From contig NZ_ANNK01000087.1 of assembly GCF_000334155.1 (NCBI RefSeq), forward strand, positions 1 to 64,000: a DNA stretch of 64,000 nucleotides, written 5' to 3'. The notes beneath the pieces were generated by a model. The model saw nothing but the letters and a program-made list of their open reading frames with translations. It had not been told where the DNA came from and made no database searches. This stretch comes from Halalkalibacterium ligniniphilum (GTDB taxonomy: Bacteria; Bacillota; Bacilli; Bacillales; Bacillaceae_D). Both the position numbers and the translations under genes were made by a program. Positions 36,189 to 45,188 of the stretch are shown here, one piece after another (position 1 is the first letter of the stretch; the number at the start of each line of letters is the position of its first letter).

Positions 36189-36605
36189 TTACTGAAAAAT
36201 TAATAAAGCGGCTTCAGCACATTCTATATCTTGATCAGAAGTTCCACCAGATACGCCGATCCCACCGACAAGCTCATCATTTATTATGATTGGCAGACCC
36301 CCTCCAAAAATCGTCATGCGCTCAGTATGAACGATACCATGTAATAACGGTGGATTGTCTTTGATTTTTTCATACCAATCAGCTGTTGGAAGGCCAAATC
36401 CTAAGGCTGTGTAAGCTTTATTTTGTGCAATTTGACTAGGTATGAGCTTTGCTTTGTCCATTTTAATGAAGCCAGCAAGGTTACCACCATCATCTACGAT
36501 CGCGACACTTACATGAATGTTAAGCTCCTTCGCTTTTTTTACCGCGTGATGTAGCATCTCCATGACATCTTCTTGACTTAAGCCTTTTCCTTTTTCTAAA
36601 GCCAA
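36189..36605 (-). CDS. GlcG/HbpS-family protein
   Basis: 138 residues, the usual length of this heme-binding/GlcG family. Shows the characteristic HVSVAIVDDGGNLAGFIKMD, AQNKAYTALGFG and the Gly-rich GGLPIIINDELVGGIGVSGG. TTG start after AAAGGAGTGAGG. Such genes often accompany aromatic or glycolate catabolic operons; the biochemical role is not settled. Divergent from the TRAP operon. Confidence 0.88.
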   Translation of the reverse strand: MALEKGKGLSQEDVMEMLHHAVKKAKELNIHVSVAIVDDGGNLAGFIKMDKAKLIPSQIAQNKAYTALGFGLPTADWYEKIKDNPPLLHGIVHTERMTIFGGGLPIIINDELVGGIGVSGGTSDQDIECAEAALLIFQ

Positions 36606-36725
36606 CGTTCCTCACTCCTTTAATCGAAACTAAAATTCAGAAAAATGTTTATTTTATATATTTTAACATGTATTGACTTAATAAAGATGACTCCTTAAGT
36701 GAATTAAACGAGGAAAAATTAAAAA

Positions 36726-36776
36726 TGTATCGAATAAAAGAAACTTAATCTTTTATTCTGATTATTCATAATATAC
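36726..36776. promoter_or_regulatory. IclR-type operator element, copy 1
   Basis: 51-nt stretch matching 46797-46847 at 45 positions. Core is a perfect inverted repeat GAATAAAAGA / TCTTTTATTC (36732-36741 and 36749-36758) around a 7-base spacer, followed on the plus strand by a -10-like CATAATATAC. Confidence 0.7.
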
Positions 36777-36898
36777 GATTCGAATGAAATGTGATTATAA
36801 ATGAATGGAGGCGGGTCCTATTAACTACTTATTTCGTTTGCCTTATTTATAAAAAAATGAAAATTAGGGAATTTTGTCTAAAAATTTGAATCAATTTG

Positions 36899-36999
36899 TT
36901 GCGTATAGCGAAACAAGAGAGTTGTGTGGGATGGATCAACCGTAATAACATTGTTGTGAAAATAGAAAAAATTTAGAATTGATATTCCGTATAGTGAAC
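36899..36999. promoter_or_regulatory. Two copies of a TTGCGTATA / GAAC motif
   Basis: TTGCGTATAGCGAAAC at 36899-36914 and TTCCGTATAGTGAAC at 36985-36999. Both are degenerate palindromes of the form GTTCnnTATACGnAA on the minus strand, also found at 41272 and 50121. Confidence 0.45.
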
Positions 37000-37046
37000 T
37001 GAGCGCTCTGAGTTAATAGGAGGGAGGCGATTCTTATTAATAGAAT

Positions 37047-37060
37047 TGTAAGCGCTTTAT
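37047..37060. promoter_or_regulatory. cre-like CcpA site before the TRAP operon
   Basis: TGTAAGCGCTTTAT matches the cre consensus at 13 of 14 positions; 73 bases before dctP. Confidence 0.55.
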
Positions 37061-37133
37061 TTTTTGCTAGTTTGTTTTGGAGAGGGGAAGTAAGGCGGGT
37101 GTCATTTAATCAAAATATTAGGGGGATGACTAA

Positions 37134-38231
37134 ATGAAAAAATTTACCTGGAAACTATCATTAGCAAGTTTGTTCGTCTTTTTGATCGTAATCGTTTCTG
37201 CCTGTGGAGGTTCAACAGACTCAGGAGCTTCAGGAGAGTCAGGTTCTAGTACCAATGATGCGGACAGTGATGCAACAGCTGCTCCTGCAGATGCTTTGGA
37301 ATTTAGCATGGGTCACATGAATTCAACCGAGCATGTTCAAGATTCCATGGCGATGAGACCCTTTAGTGAAGAGGTAGCAGAGGCAACAGAAGGGCGGGTT
37401 AGTTTTCAACTTTATCCTGGTGGAGCTTTAGGTGGGCCAGCGGAAACATTTGATAACATCGTGACAGGCATTATGGATTCAGGCTGGGGGTTGCAAGGGT
37501 ACAATACTGGAAAATGGGAGGTTCATTCTGTTCTTCAGCTACCGTTTTTAGCAGAGGGTAACGCTGCTGAATTGAGCGTTGTCGCTCAACAATTGTATGA
37601 AGAATTTCCTGTCATTCAAGCAGAATATGACGATGTCAAACTAATGTGGGTCCATGCAGCAGATCCATATGCGATTGTGACAAAAGGGAAGCAAGTAAAA
37701 AGTATAGAGGATGTGCGAGGGCTCAGATTACGTACCCCGTCTGTCGAAGGTGGAAAGATGATCGAATCATGGGGCGCAACACCTGTATCCATGCCAGCAC
37801 CAGAAATCTATGATGCGATGCAAAAAGGTGTCATTGATGGGGGGGTACTTCCAGTTGCTGCACTAGCAGATTTTAATTTATTTGATGTCGTTGATTACGT
37901 AACAATTGGTAATTTTAATACTGCTCTATTTTATGTAGTAATGAACAATAGTAGTTGGGATCGAATTTCAGCAGAAGACCAAGCAATTATTGAAGAGATG
38001 ATTGGTTTGCCAATGGCTGAGAGAGCAGGAGCTGCGTTTGATACACAACGAGAGGATGCGGTCGAAACGGCAAATGAAGCAGGAATTGAATTTTTTGAAC
38101 TAGATGAAGCTGAACGTGAGAAATTTAGAGAGGCAGCCCAAGGGGTTACAGATGAGTGGCTTGAAAAAATGGAAGCAAAAGGTGTAGACGGTCAAGCGAT
38201 TTTGGATCGAACGATCGAATTAATGCAATAA
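37134..38231 (+). CDS. dctP: TRAP transporter solute-binding lipoprotein (DctP)
   Basis: 365 residues. Signal peptide with lipobox VSAC, Gly/Ser/Asp-rich linker, then the DctP fold. The carboxylate-binding Arg region is VRGLRLRTPSVEGG, followed by PAPEIYDAMQKGVIDGG. Captures an acidic solute for DctQM. The IclR operator shared with the 4-hydroxybenzoate hydroxylase promoter suggests an aromatic acid ligand; this is inference. Confidence 0.9.
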   Translation: MKKFTWKLSLASLFVFLIVIVSACGGSTDSGASGESGSSTNDADSDATAAPADALEFSMGHMNSTEHVQDSMAMRPFSEEVAEATEGRVSFQLYPGGALGGPAETFDNIVTGIMDSGWGLQGYNTGKWEVHSVLQLPFLAEGNAAELSVVAQQLYEEFPVIQAEYDDVKLMWVHAADPYAIVTKGKQVKSIEDVRGLRLRTPSVEGGKMIESWGATPVSMPAPEIYDAMQKGVIDGGVLPVAALADFNLFDVVDYVTIGNFNTALFYVVMNNSSWDRISAEDQAIIEEMIGLPMAERAGAAFDTQREDAVETANEAGIEFFELDEAEREKFREAAQGVTDEWLEKMEAKGVDGQAILDRTIELMQ

Positions 38232-38270
38232 AAAAATACAAGCAAAGTTCCTTCTTCGAGGTGAGATAAA

Positions 38271-38837
38271 ATGAAATCGGAAGAAAAAGAAGTTGAGATG
38301 CAAGATAGCACGTTGGGGTCTGAGGGTCCCAACGGGTCTTCTTTAATGAATAAATTGGATATAGGCATTTATTTTCTTAACAATGTAACACACAAGTTAT
38401 CAATGCTAATCCTTTTTGGAATCATGTGTTTGACATCTGTTGACGTCATTGGACGGAACTTCTTAGGTACACCGATCACAGGAGCATATGAATTAACAGG
38501 ACTAGGGCTTGTCATTATTGTCTTTTTTAGCTTAGGGATGACTCAGTTAAAAAATGAACATATTACCATTGATTTTCTAACGAGCAAATTTCCTGAGAAA
38601 GTTCAGCATCTCTTACACGCCCTGATGTCATTCATTGTATTAGTTCTATTGTTTTTAACCTCATGGCAGTTATTTGAATATGCAAAAAGATTTAGCAACC
38701 AGACAAGCGGTGATTTAGGGTTACCTATGTATATCTTTGCAATATTAGCTTCGATCGGCGTCTTGTTTTTTGCTTTAACAATCTTGCTTAGTATGTTTAA
38801 GTCCGTGTTAAAGGTGGTGCAAAAAAATGAGTCCTGA
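38271..38837 (+). CDS. dctQ: TRAP transporter small membrane subunit (DctQ)
   Basis: 188 residues with a polar N-terminus of about 35 and four membrane segments, including the family-type GRNFLGTPITGAYELTGLG. Ends 11 bases inside dctM, so coupled. Works with DctM as the membrane part of the TRAP carrier. Confidence 0.88.
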   Translation: MKSEEKEVEMQDSTLGSEGPNGSSLMNKLDIGIYFLNNVTHKLSMLILFGIMCLTSVDVIGRNFLGTPITGAYELTGLGLVIIVFFSLGMTQLKNEHITIDFLTSKFPEKVQHLLHALMSFIVLVLLFLTSWQLFEYAKRFSNQTSGDLGLPMYIFAILASIGVLFFALTILLSMFKSVLKVVQKNES

Positions 38838-40131
38838 GTTAATTGGCGTTTTAGGTATTGTTTTATTATTGGTCTTAATGCTTTTAAATGTATCAGTTGG
38901 TCTATCTTTATTTTTAGTCGGCTTTCTCGGGGTTTCATTGTTAACTGATTGGAGTGTTGGGCTAGCCCAGTTGGGAACGGCTGCCTTTGGTACTGCAAAC
39001 AATTATAGTCTGAGTGTCATTCCTTTATTTATATTAATGGGAATGTTCATGTCGAATACTGGACTAGGTCAAGATCTGTTTAATGCGGTTGATAAATGGA
39101 TTGGACATTTGCGTGGCGGATTGGCAATTGCTACAATTGGTGCTAGCTCTATCTTCGCTGCTATTTCAGGTTCGACGAACGCCACAACTGCAACACTCGC
39201 AAGGATTGCCATTCCAGAAATGGATAAATACAATTACAAATACTCATTGTCAACGGCATCGGTTGCAGCTGGTGGAACATTAGGGATTCTAATTCCTCCA
39301 AGTGTCATCTTAATATTGTATGGAGCATTAACTCAAGAACCAATTGGACCTTTACTAATCGGAGGGTTAATTCCTGGTATTTTACTTGCACTGGTTTTTA
39401 TGCTAACGATTAATTTACAGGTTCGACTAAATCCATCGATAGCACCAAGATCCCAAGAGGTTTCGTCAATGAGTGATAGAATGAAATCACTACAAAGCGT
39501 TTGGCCGTTTCTCGTCATTTTTATAGCAAGTATTGGGGGGATTTATTTTGGTGTTTTTACTCCAACAGAAGCCGGTGGGATTGGAGCAATGGGAGCCTTT
39601 CTTCTTACGCTATTTACGCGAAAGCTAACGTGGGCAAAGTTGCTTTCATCATTGGATGATACAATTCGACTTTCGGTAATGATCTTTCTAATCTTAATCG
39701 GTGCCTCAATTTTTGGTCGCTTTTTAGCATTAAGTCAAATTCCAATGAGGTTAACATCTGCAGTTGGTTCTTTAGATGTTTCCCCCTATTTAATTTTGGC
39801 GATGATCTTGCTTGTTTATTTAATTTTAGGCATGTTTTTAGAAGGGATTGCGATTATGGTACTCACCTTACCGATTGTTTACCCGTTAATAGTGCAATTA
39901 GGTTTTGATGGTCTTTGGTTTGGGATCATTATCGTTATGGTTTTAAACATTGGTGTTCTAACCCCGCCTCTTGGACTAAGTGTTTTTATCATAAGTGGGG
40001 TTATAAAACATGTACCGATCGAAAAAATCTTTAGGGCAGTTATGCCAATGGTCCTTGTCATGATAGGCTTTACGGTTGTTTTAGTTATTTTTCCAGGAAT
40101 CGTTACATATCTACCTAGCTTGATTCAGTGA
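38827..40131 (+). CDS. dctM: TRAP transporter large membrane subunit (DctM)
   Basis: 434 residues, about 12 membrane segments. DctM blocks: SVIPLFILMGMFMSNTGL, SGSTNATTATLARIAIPEM, GGTLGILIPPSVILILYG and GVFTPTEAGGIGAMGAF. Sodium-coupled permease subunit. A terminator closes the operon. Confidence 0.93.
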   Translation: MSPELIGVLGIVLLLVLMLLNVSVGLSLFLVGFLGVSLLTDWSVGLAQLGTAAFGTANNYSLSVIPLFILMGMFMSNTGLGQDLFNAVDKWIGHLRGGLAIATIGASSIFAAISGSTNATTATLARIAIPEMDKYNYKYSLSTASVAAGGTLGILIPPSVILILYGALTQEPIGPLLIGGLIPGILLALVFMLTINLQVRLNPSIAPRSQEVSSMSDRMKSLQSVWPFLVIFIASIGGIYFGVFTPTEAGGIGAMGAFLLTLFTRKLTWAKLLSSLDDTIRLSVMIFLILIGASIFGRFLALSQIPMRLTSAVGSLDVSPYLILAMILLVYLILGMFLEGIAIMVLTLPIVYPLIVQLGFDGLWFGIIIVMVLNIGVLTPPLGLSVFIISGVIKHVPIEKIFRAVMPMVLVMIGFTVVLVIFPGIVTYLPSLIQ

Positions 40132-40170
40132 CGATGTTCACTTTTTGGGAATCAGTAGATTTTATTTAGA

Positions 40171-40207
40171 AAAACCTCCTTGAAATCACATCAAGGAGGC
40201 TGTTTTT
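40171..40207 (+). terminator. Terminator of the TRAP operon
   Basis: CCTCCTTG / CAAGGAGG stem, 9-nt loop, then TGTTTTTG. Confidence 0.85.
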
Positions 40208-40292
40208 GTTAAAATAGAAACGTAATAGATTGAAAGTTTCGTTTTTTTAAAGAGTGTAATTCTTCGTTAATTTATTAAAAGCTGGTGATGAG

Positions 40293-41069
40293 ATGAGAGA
40301 ACTTAATTTAGACCCGATTCGTTCAGTAGAACGGGCGATTCAAATTTTAAATTGCTTTAGTTTTGAAAAGCCTGTGCTTTCAATTGATGAAATTATGGAA
40401 AAGACTAAGCTAGCAAAAACCACAACGTATCGCCTTCTTTGGACAATGGAACGAAATAATGTCATTCAATATGATCAAATGACAAACAAATATCGTCTAG
40501 GAACAAAGGCATTAGAGTATGGGGGAATTGTACTTGAAAATTTAGATATTCGCCGAGAAGCAGAGCCTTACTTGCTACACTTACATGAAGTAACAGGTCA
40601 TTCTGTTATTCTTGCCCAGCCTCAAGGGGAAACGATTCAATATCTACTTCGATTCGACAGTGACGAAGGCCTGCAACCGAATAATTTTGTAGGGAGGAGG
40701 CGTATTTTACATAATGGTGCACTTGGAATAGTCTTATTGGCTTATATGGAGGAGGAGTTTGTACAAAATTTACTTGAACGATGGCCTCTTGAGCCACTTA
40801 CGCCAAAAACTTTGACAGATCATAAGAAATTTCTACTTCGACTTCGAGAAATACGTAAGAATGGCCATTATATAGATGAGGATGAAACATTCTTTGGCTA
40901 CACGGCTATTTCTGCACCGATTTTTAGTGACAAAAATAAAGTGATTGCGTCCATCGGGATATCAGGACCTAGCTTTAAAACAGAAGGAGAAAATCGGGCG
41001 TATTTAATTCAATTAATTACAAAGGCGGCTTCAGACATTTCCGTAAGAATGGGGCAAACCTCCAGGTAA
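40293..41069 (+). CDS. IclR-family regulator 1
   Basis: 258 residues. N-terminal winged helix (VERAIQILNCFSFEKPVLSI; AKTTTYRLLWTME) and C-terminal IclR effector domain (NGALGIVLLAYM; GYTAISAPIF). More distant from the three IclR proteins at 45189-49994 than those are from each other. Lies between the TRAP operon and the Rieske dioxygenase genes, either of which it could control. Confidence 0.9.
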   Translation: MRELNLDPIRSVERAIQILNCFSFEKPVLSIDEIMEKTKLAKTTTYRLLWTMERNNVIQYDQMTNKYRLGTKALEYGGIVLENLDIRREAEPYLLHLHEVTGHSVILAQPQGETIQYLLRFDSDEGLQPNNFVGRRRILHNGALGIVLLAYMEEEFVQNLLERWPLEPLTPKTLTDHKKFLLRLREIRKNGHYIDEDETFFGYTAISAPIFSDKNKVIASIGISGPSFKTEGENRAYLIQLITKAASDISVRMGQTSR

Positions 41070-41124
41070 AGCGTAACCAGTGTTTGATAAAAAGTGAAAA
41101 GATTAGGGAATCAACAGAATGGCT

Positions 41125-41165
41125 AAGGAAGAGATTTCTCAATGAAGGGAATTTCTTCCTTATTT
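41125..41165 (+). terminator. Terminator after the IclR gene
   Basis: AAGGAAGAGATTT pairs with GAATTTCTTCCTT (one G-U, one mismatch), followed by ATTTT. Confidence 0.65.
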
Positions 41166-41212
41166 TAATTATCTGAAATGCTCCAAAAAATTAAGTGAAT
41201 ATTCTTTTAATA

Positions 41213-41241
41213 TTGACAAATTGGAAATATTTTAATATATT
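41213..41241 (+). promoter_or_regulatory. Promoter of the Rieske dioxygenase genes
   Basis: TTGACA at 41213-41218 and TATATT at 41236-41241 with an exact 17-base spacer, a near-consensus sigma-A promoter. Such a strong promoter implies control by repression. Confidence 0.8.
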
Positions 41242-41251
41242 TAAATTATCA

Positions 41252-41286
41252 ATTCATTATACAGTTTGTCAGTTCATTATACGAAT
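41252..41286. promoter_or_regulatory. Operator with two direct repeats just after the promoter
   Basis: TTCATTATAC at 41253-41262 and again at 41273-41282, exactly 20 bases (two helical turns) apart. The second copy lies in GTTCATTATACGAAT, a near-perfect palindrome. Position right after the -10 box fits a repressor site, probably for the IclR at 40293. Confidence 0.65.
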
Positions 41287-41359
41287 TGAGTGGTATGGGA
41301 TCATCCGGTGTTTTGCAGTACAGCCTTGTTTAACCATGAATTAAGGAGGTCTGTCTTCG

Positions 41360-42712
41360 ATGATAAGAAGAACGATTGATGAAAATCTTGTTCAGCAGTT
41401 GAAGGAAAAAATGGCAGAAGGGCTACTTCCTCAATGGGTTCTAACCGATCCTGACATCTATCAATTGGAAAAGGAAAAAGTGTTTGCAAAAACGTGGCAG
41501 TTTTTAGGGCATGAAACAGAACTGAAGGAAGCTGGAAGTTATGTCACTCGTTGGATGGTTAACGATCCAATCTTGCTTGTTAAGGATAATGAAGGAGAAA
41601 TAAAGGCGTATTTAAATTCCTGTACGCATCGAGGTACCCAACTATGCACTGCTGACCGCGGAAAAAAGAAAACGTTTACATGTCCTTATCATGGCTGGAG
41701 CTACAGTCTTGATGGGAAATTAATCGGCATTGTGGCAGGAAATAAAGTCTATGGCGAAGAGATGTGCAAAGATGAATGGGGCCTTCGTCCAATTCCGAAA
41801 CTAGCAAGCTACCGTGGGATGATTTTTGGTTGCTTAGATCCTGACGTTGAGCCGTTAGAAGACTATTTAGGGGAAATGAAATGGTATTTTGATTTAATGT
41901 TAGGTAGAAGTGATAATGGAATGGAAGTAATTGGACTTCCGCAACGTTGGGTTGCAAAAGCAAATTGGAAAGCTACAGCAGAAAATTTTGCCGCAGATCC
42001 TTATCATGTTCAAACAACTCATCGCTCAACCGTTGAGATGGGAATTAGTCCAGAAGATCCGCTTTATGCGGGTTATGGACATCAAGTAGTTATGAAAAAT
42101 GCACATGGTATTAATGTCATTACATCAAAAACAGGTCGGTCACGCGCTGCATTTCAAGGAATGCCAGAGTCGATGTGGCCGATGTTCCAACGAAATTTGT
42201 CACCTGAACAAGCAGATATTTTGGAAAGAGTGACTGTGTTTGTTGGTGGTGTTTATCCGAATCTTTCATTTGTCAGTCCTATTCATGGAACAGAGGGGCA
42301 TCTACATAACTACTTGAACTTTAGAGTATGGAGACCATTAGGACCTGATAAAGTCGAAGTGTGGTGTTGGTTTATGATTGATAAAGATGCACCTGAAGAG
42401 TACAAGGTTGATGCGTATAGGGGCTATCTTGGCTCATTTGGTCCAACAGGTACGTTGGAGCAGGATGATACAGAAACTTGGGCACGAATTGTGGAAGTTA
42501 GCGGTGCAACAATGATGCGTGATAAAGAGCTTAATTACAATAATGTAAGCAACTATTTAATGGGTTTTAGTCATGTGGAGCAAGATAAAGATTTCCCAGG
42601 CCCTGGTATCGCTTATCCAACCACGTATATTGACGCATTATCAAGAAGAATGCATGAGCATTGGCTTGAGTTGCTTACGAAGGATCTGCCAGTTAAGGAG
42701 GGAAGCAAATGA
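41360..42712 (+). CDS. Rieske aromatic-ring dioxygenase, large subunit
   Basis: 450 residues. Rieske ligands CTHRG and CPYHGW (about 95-125), mononuclear iron motif ENFAADPYHVQTTH (about 205-220) and the standard alpha-subunit length. ATG after AAGGAGG. Forms an alpha/beta dioxygenase with the next gene; adds both oxygen atoms to an aromatic ring, or hydroxylates it, with electrons from ferredoxin. Substrate class (benzoate, salicylate or phthalate type) cannot be decided by eye. Confidence 0.9.
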   Translation: MIRRTIDENLVQQLKEKMAEGLLPQWVLTDPDIYQLEKEKVFAKTWQFLGHETELKEAGSYVTRWMVNDPILLVKDNEGEIKAYLNSCTHRGTQLCTADRGKKKTFTCPYHGWSYSLDGKLIGIVAGNKVYGEEMCKDEWGLRPIPKLASYRGMIFGCLDPDVEPLEDYLGEMKWYFDLMLGRSDNGMEVIGLPQRWVAKANWKATAENFAADPYHVQTTHRSTVEMGISPEDPLYAGYGHQVVMKNAHGINVITSKTGRSRAAFQGMPESMWPMFQRNLSPEQADILERVTVFVGGVYPNLSFVSPIHGTEGHLHNYLNFRVWRPLGPDKVEVWCWFMIDKDAPEEYKVDAYRGYLGSFGPTGTLEQDDTETWARIVEVSGATMMRDKELNYNNVSNYLMGFSHVEQDKDFPGPGIAYPTTYIDALSRRMHEHWLELLTKDLPVKEGSK

Positions 42713-43233
42713 GCTTAGACGTATCTGCGAACATTCCTTATGACATTAAAGAGCAAATTGCAAATCTTTTATATGAAGAAGCATACTTTCTAGATAATCG
42801 GATGTATAAGGAATGGCTTGAACTATTTTCTGATAATGTTCTATACAAAATGCCATTACGTGAGACGCTAGAAGGGGTCGATGTCAATAATATTTCAGTA
42901 GATTCCGCTTTTTATGAAGAAAGCAAAGCATCATTAAGAACAAGAGTGAATCGTTTGTATACGAAGTCAGCTTGGGTTGAAAATCCAGCGACAAGGCAGC
43001 GTCATTTTATTTCAAATGTTGTGATAAAAGCGAGTGATGAAGCTGATAAATATAACGTACGAAGCTACTTTCTATATAAACGAAGCCGTGGTTCAACGAC
43101 TGATATTGAAGAGATGTTTGGACAACGAAATGATATTGTCAAAAAAATGAACGGGGAATGGAAAATCATCTCTCGGACCATCATTCCAGATCAGGCAGTC
43201 ATTACAACGATGAATATGAGCATGTTTTTGTAG
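42709..43233 (+). CDS. Rieske aromatic-ring dioxygenase, small subunit
   Basis: 174 residues, NTF2-like beta-subunit fold: LLYEEAYFLDNRMYKEWLEL at the start, RVNRLYTKSAWVENPATRQR in the middle and GEWKIISRTIIPDQ near the end. ATGA overlap with the alpha gene, so made in equal amounts. Structural partner of the catalytic subunit. Confidence 0.9.
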   Translation: MSLDVSANIPYDIKEQIANLLYEEAYFLDNRMYKEWLELFSDNVLYKMPLRETLEGVDVNNISVDSAFYEESKASLRTRVNRLYTKSAWVENPATRQRHFISNVVIKASDEADKYNVRSYFLYKRSRGSTTDIEEMFGQRNDIVKKMNGEWKIISRTIIPDQAVITTMNMSMFL

Positions 43234-43345
43234 CTTTTTTAGCATGGGGTGATCAAAATATCTCATAAATACAAATTATTTGGTATTATTTTCACATAAA
43301 AGAATGAACAAGTTTAATTAAAAGAAAAATTTCGTTATCGTTATT

Positions 43346-43359
43346 TGTAAGCGTTTACC
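43346..43359. promoter_or_regulatory. cre-like CcpA site before the aldehyde dehydrogenase
   Basis: TGTAAGCGTTTACC matches the cre consensus at 13 of 14 positions; 67 bases before the start codon. Confidence 0.65.
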
Positions 43360-43425
43360 GAATGGATAGAGTAGGTCTAGTAACATGGTAGCAATCATTT
43401 TTAAAATAGAAAGGGTGGCTCACAC

Positions 43426-44886
43426 ATGGTTGGTTTTGAAAATTTAAACAAAAGCTTTATCAATGGTGAATGGACAGAAGGTGCGAGTGAACGGTCCTAT
43501 GATATTTTAAACCCGTATGATAACACGCCAATAACGTCTGTTCGCTTGGCAACGTCAAAGCAACTAAAAGAGTCCTTTGAAGTGGCAAAGGAAGCGCAAA
43601 AAAAATGGGCCAAAAGCTCTGTTGAAGAGCGCAGAGAAGTCTTGCATAAAGCGGCAGAGTATTTAAAAGCGAACCGTGAAGAAATAGTGAATGTGATTGG
43701 TCGTGAAACGGGGGGCACGGTATTAAAAGCAAACGTTGAATTGCATCTAACGCTTGAGTTTTTGGAGGAATCGATTAAGTATGCCGATGAAATCTACCAA
43801 GTACGGGAAGTGCCAGGTCATGTGGAAGGCAAGCTGAATCATATTCACCGTTTACCCCTTGGCGTCATTGCTTCGATTTCACCATTTAATTTCCCGATGA
43901 ATCTATCAATGAGAACGATTGCACCAGCGATTGCCTTAGGGAATAGTGTCGTTCATAAGCCGGATATTCAAGTTGGTTTGAGCGGTGGATCGATTATTGC
44001 AAAAGCCTTTGAAGAGGCTGGTCTTCCAAAAGGAGTGCTGAATGTTCTTTTAACGGACATTGAAGAAATTGGGGAAGAGATGCTAACAAACCCTCATTCT
44101 AAGTTAATTAGCTTTACAGGTTCTACGCAAGTTGGTCGACGCATTGGTGAAATTGCTGGAAAACAGCTAAAGCGGGTTGCACTGGAACTCGGTGGAAACA
44201 GCCCATTCATCGTCTTATCGGATGCAGATGTAGACCGAGCAGTGGATGCAGCGATTTTCGGTAAATTCATTCATCAAGGTCAAATATGTATGATCATTAA
44301 CCGTATCATTGTTCACAAGGACAAGCATGATGAATTTGTCGATAAGTTCGTTGAAAAAGCAAAAGCCCTGCCATACGGTGATACGAGCGATCCAAAAACG
44401 GTGATTGGTCCCTTGGTGAATGACAGGCAGATGGAAAAAGCGTTGAATTTTATTGAAGAAGCAAAGCGTGAAGGGGCCACGGTTGCACTGGAAGGAAAGC
44501 GTGAAGGAAACATTTTAACTCCGTTTGTATTTACCAATGTAAACAATTCAAGCAAGCTTGCACAAAGTGAACTATTTGCACCGATTGCTACCATCATAAA
44601 AGCAGAGTCAGATGAAGAAGCGATCGAAATTGCTAACGATACACAGCACGGTTTAAGCTCGGCGATTTTCACGAATGATCTTGAGCGAGGAGAAAAGCTC
44701 GCATTAGAAGTGGATGCAGGGATGACTCATATTAACGATCAAACCGTTAATGATGCTCCTTATATTCCATTTGGAGGAAACAAAGCAAGTGGATTAGGAC
44801 GATTTGGAAACCCTTGGGTTGTAGAGGAGTTTACGGTTACGAAGTGGGTGTCGGTGCAAACCAAATATCGAAGCTTTGCATTTTAA
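43426..44886 (+). CDS. Aryl-aldehyde dehydrogenase (benzaldehyde/vanillin type)
   Basis: 486 residues. Catalytic Glu in ALELGGNSPF, catalytic Cys in HQGQICMIINRI, and the C-terminal FGGNKASGLGRFG. Overall resembles Bacillus YfmT-type benzaldehyde/vanillin dehydrogenase. Probably oxidises an aromatic aldehyde such as 4-hydroxybenzaldehyde to the acid that enters the pra pathway. Own cre site and a strong terminator, so a single-gene unit. Confidence 0.85.
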   Translation: MVGFENLNKSFINGEWTEGASERSYDILNPYDNTPITSVRLATSKQLKESFEVAKEAQKKWAKSSVEERREVLHKAAEYLKANREEIVNVIGRETGGTVLKANVELHLTLEFLEESIKYADEIYQVREVPGHVEGKLNHIHRLPLGVIASISPFNFPMNLSMRTIAPAIALGNSVVHKPDIQVGLSGGSIIAKAFEEAGLPKGVLNVLLTDIEEIGEEMLTNPHSKLISFTGSTQVGRRIGEIAGKQLKRVALELGGNSPFIVLSDADVDRAVDAAIFGKFIHQGQICMIINRIIVHKDKHDEFVDKFVEKAKALPYGDTSDPKTVIGPLVNDRQMEKALNFIEEAKREGATVALEGKREGNILTPFVFTNVNNSSKLAQSELFAPIATIIKAESDEEAIEIANDTQHGLSSAIFTNDLERGEKLALEVDAGMTHINDQTVNDAPYIPFGGNKASGLGRFGNPWVVEEFTVTKWVSVQTKYRSFAF

Positions 44887-44896
44887 TCATAATTAC

Positions 44897-44946
44897 GGCT
44901 GTCTCAAAAGGGAAGCAACAAGACCTTTTGTAGACAGCTTTTCTTT
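44897..44946 (+). terminator. Terminator after the aldehyde dehydrogenase
   Basis: GGCTGTCT-c-AAAAGG pairs with CCTTTT-gt-AGACAGC, then TTTTCTTTT. Confidence 0.8.
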
Positions 44947-45188
44947 TGGGATAAGAAAGTATAACATGTCAAAGGTGTTTAGCTACTAGAGGCAACGGCT
45001 CAATGTCGCTTGAAAACAAATAACGTTTTCTAGTCAACCTTTCCAGCTTGTTGCCGCTAAGATTTTAATAGAGAAAAGCCTGCTTATGAAGGCTTTGTTG
45101 AAGAGGCTGAGCTTGATAACAGGATGAGGAAGCAAATAAGCTTTTGCTCACACCCCTTCCTTTAATGTTAATAGACAGCTATTTCGTA

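Larger units (their letters stand above)
36606..37133. other. Complex regulatory region before the TRAP operon
   Basis: 528 bases without a convincing gene, but with an operator-like element, two further 15-16 bp motifs and a cre-like site, listed separately. Two similar leader pieces, GGAGGCGGGTCCTATTAA near 36815 and GGAGGCGATTCTTATTAA near 37024, look like ribosome sites followed by frames with no usual start codon; possibly decayed. Confidence 0.5.

Noticed and set aside
36815-37136. Short frames after two GGAGGCG leader pieces as genes
   Set aside because: Neither has a usual start codon; one ends after about ten codons and the other runs into dctP out of frame.
41252-41286. Direct repeats as transposon ends or target duplications
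   Set aside because: They flank only 10 bases, are exactly two helical turns apart and lie right after a promoter, which fits an operator.
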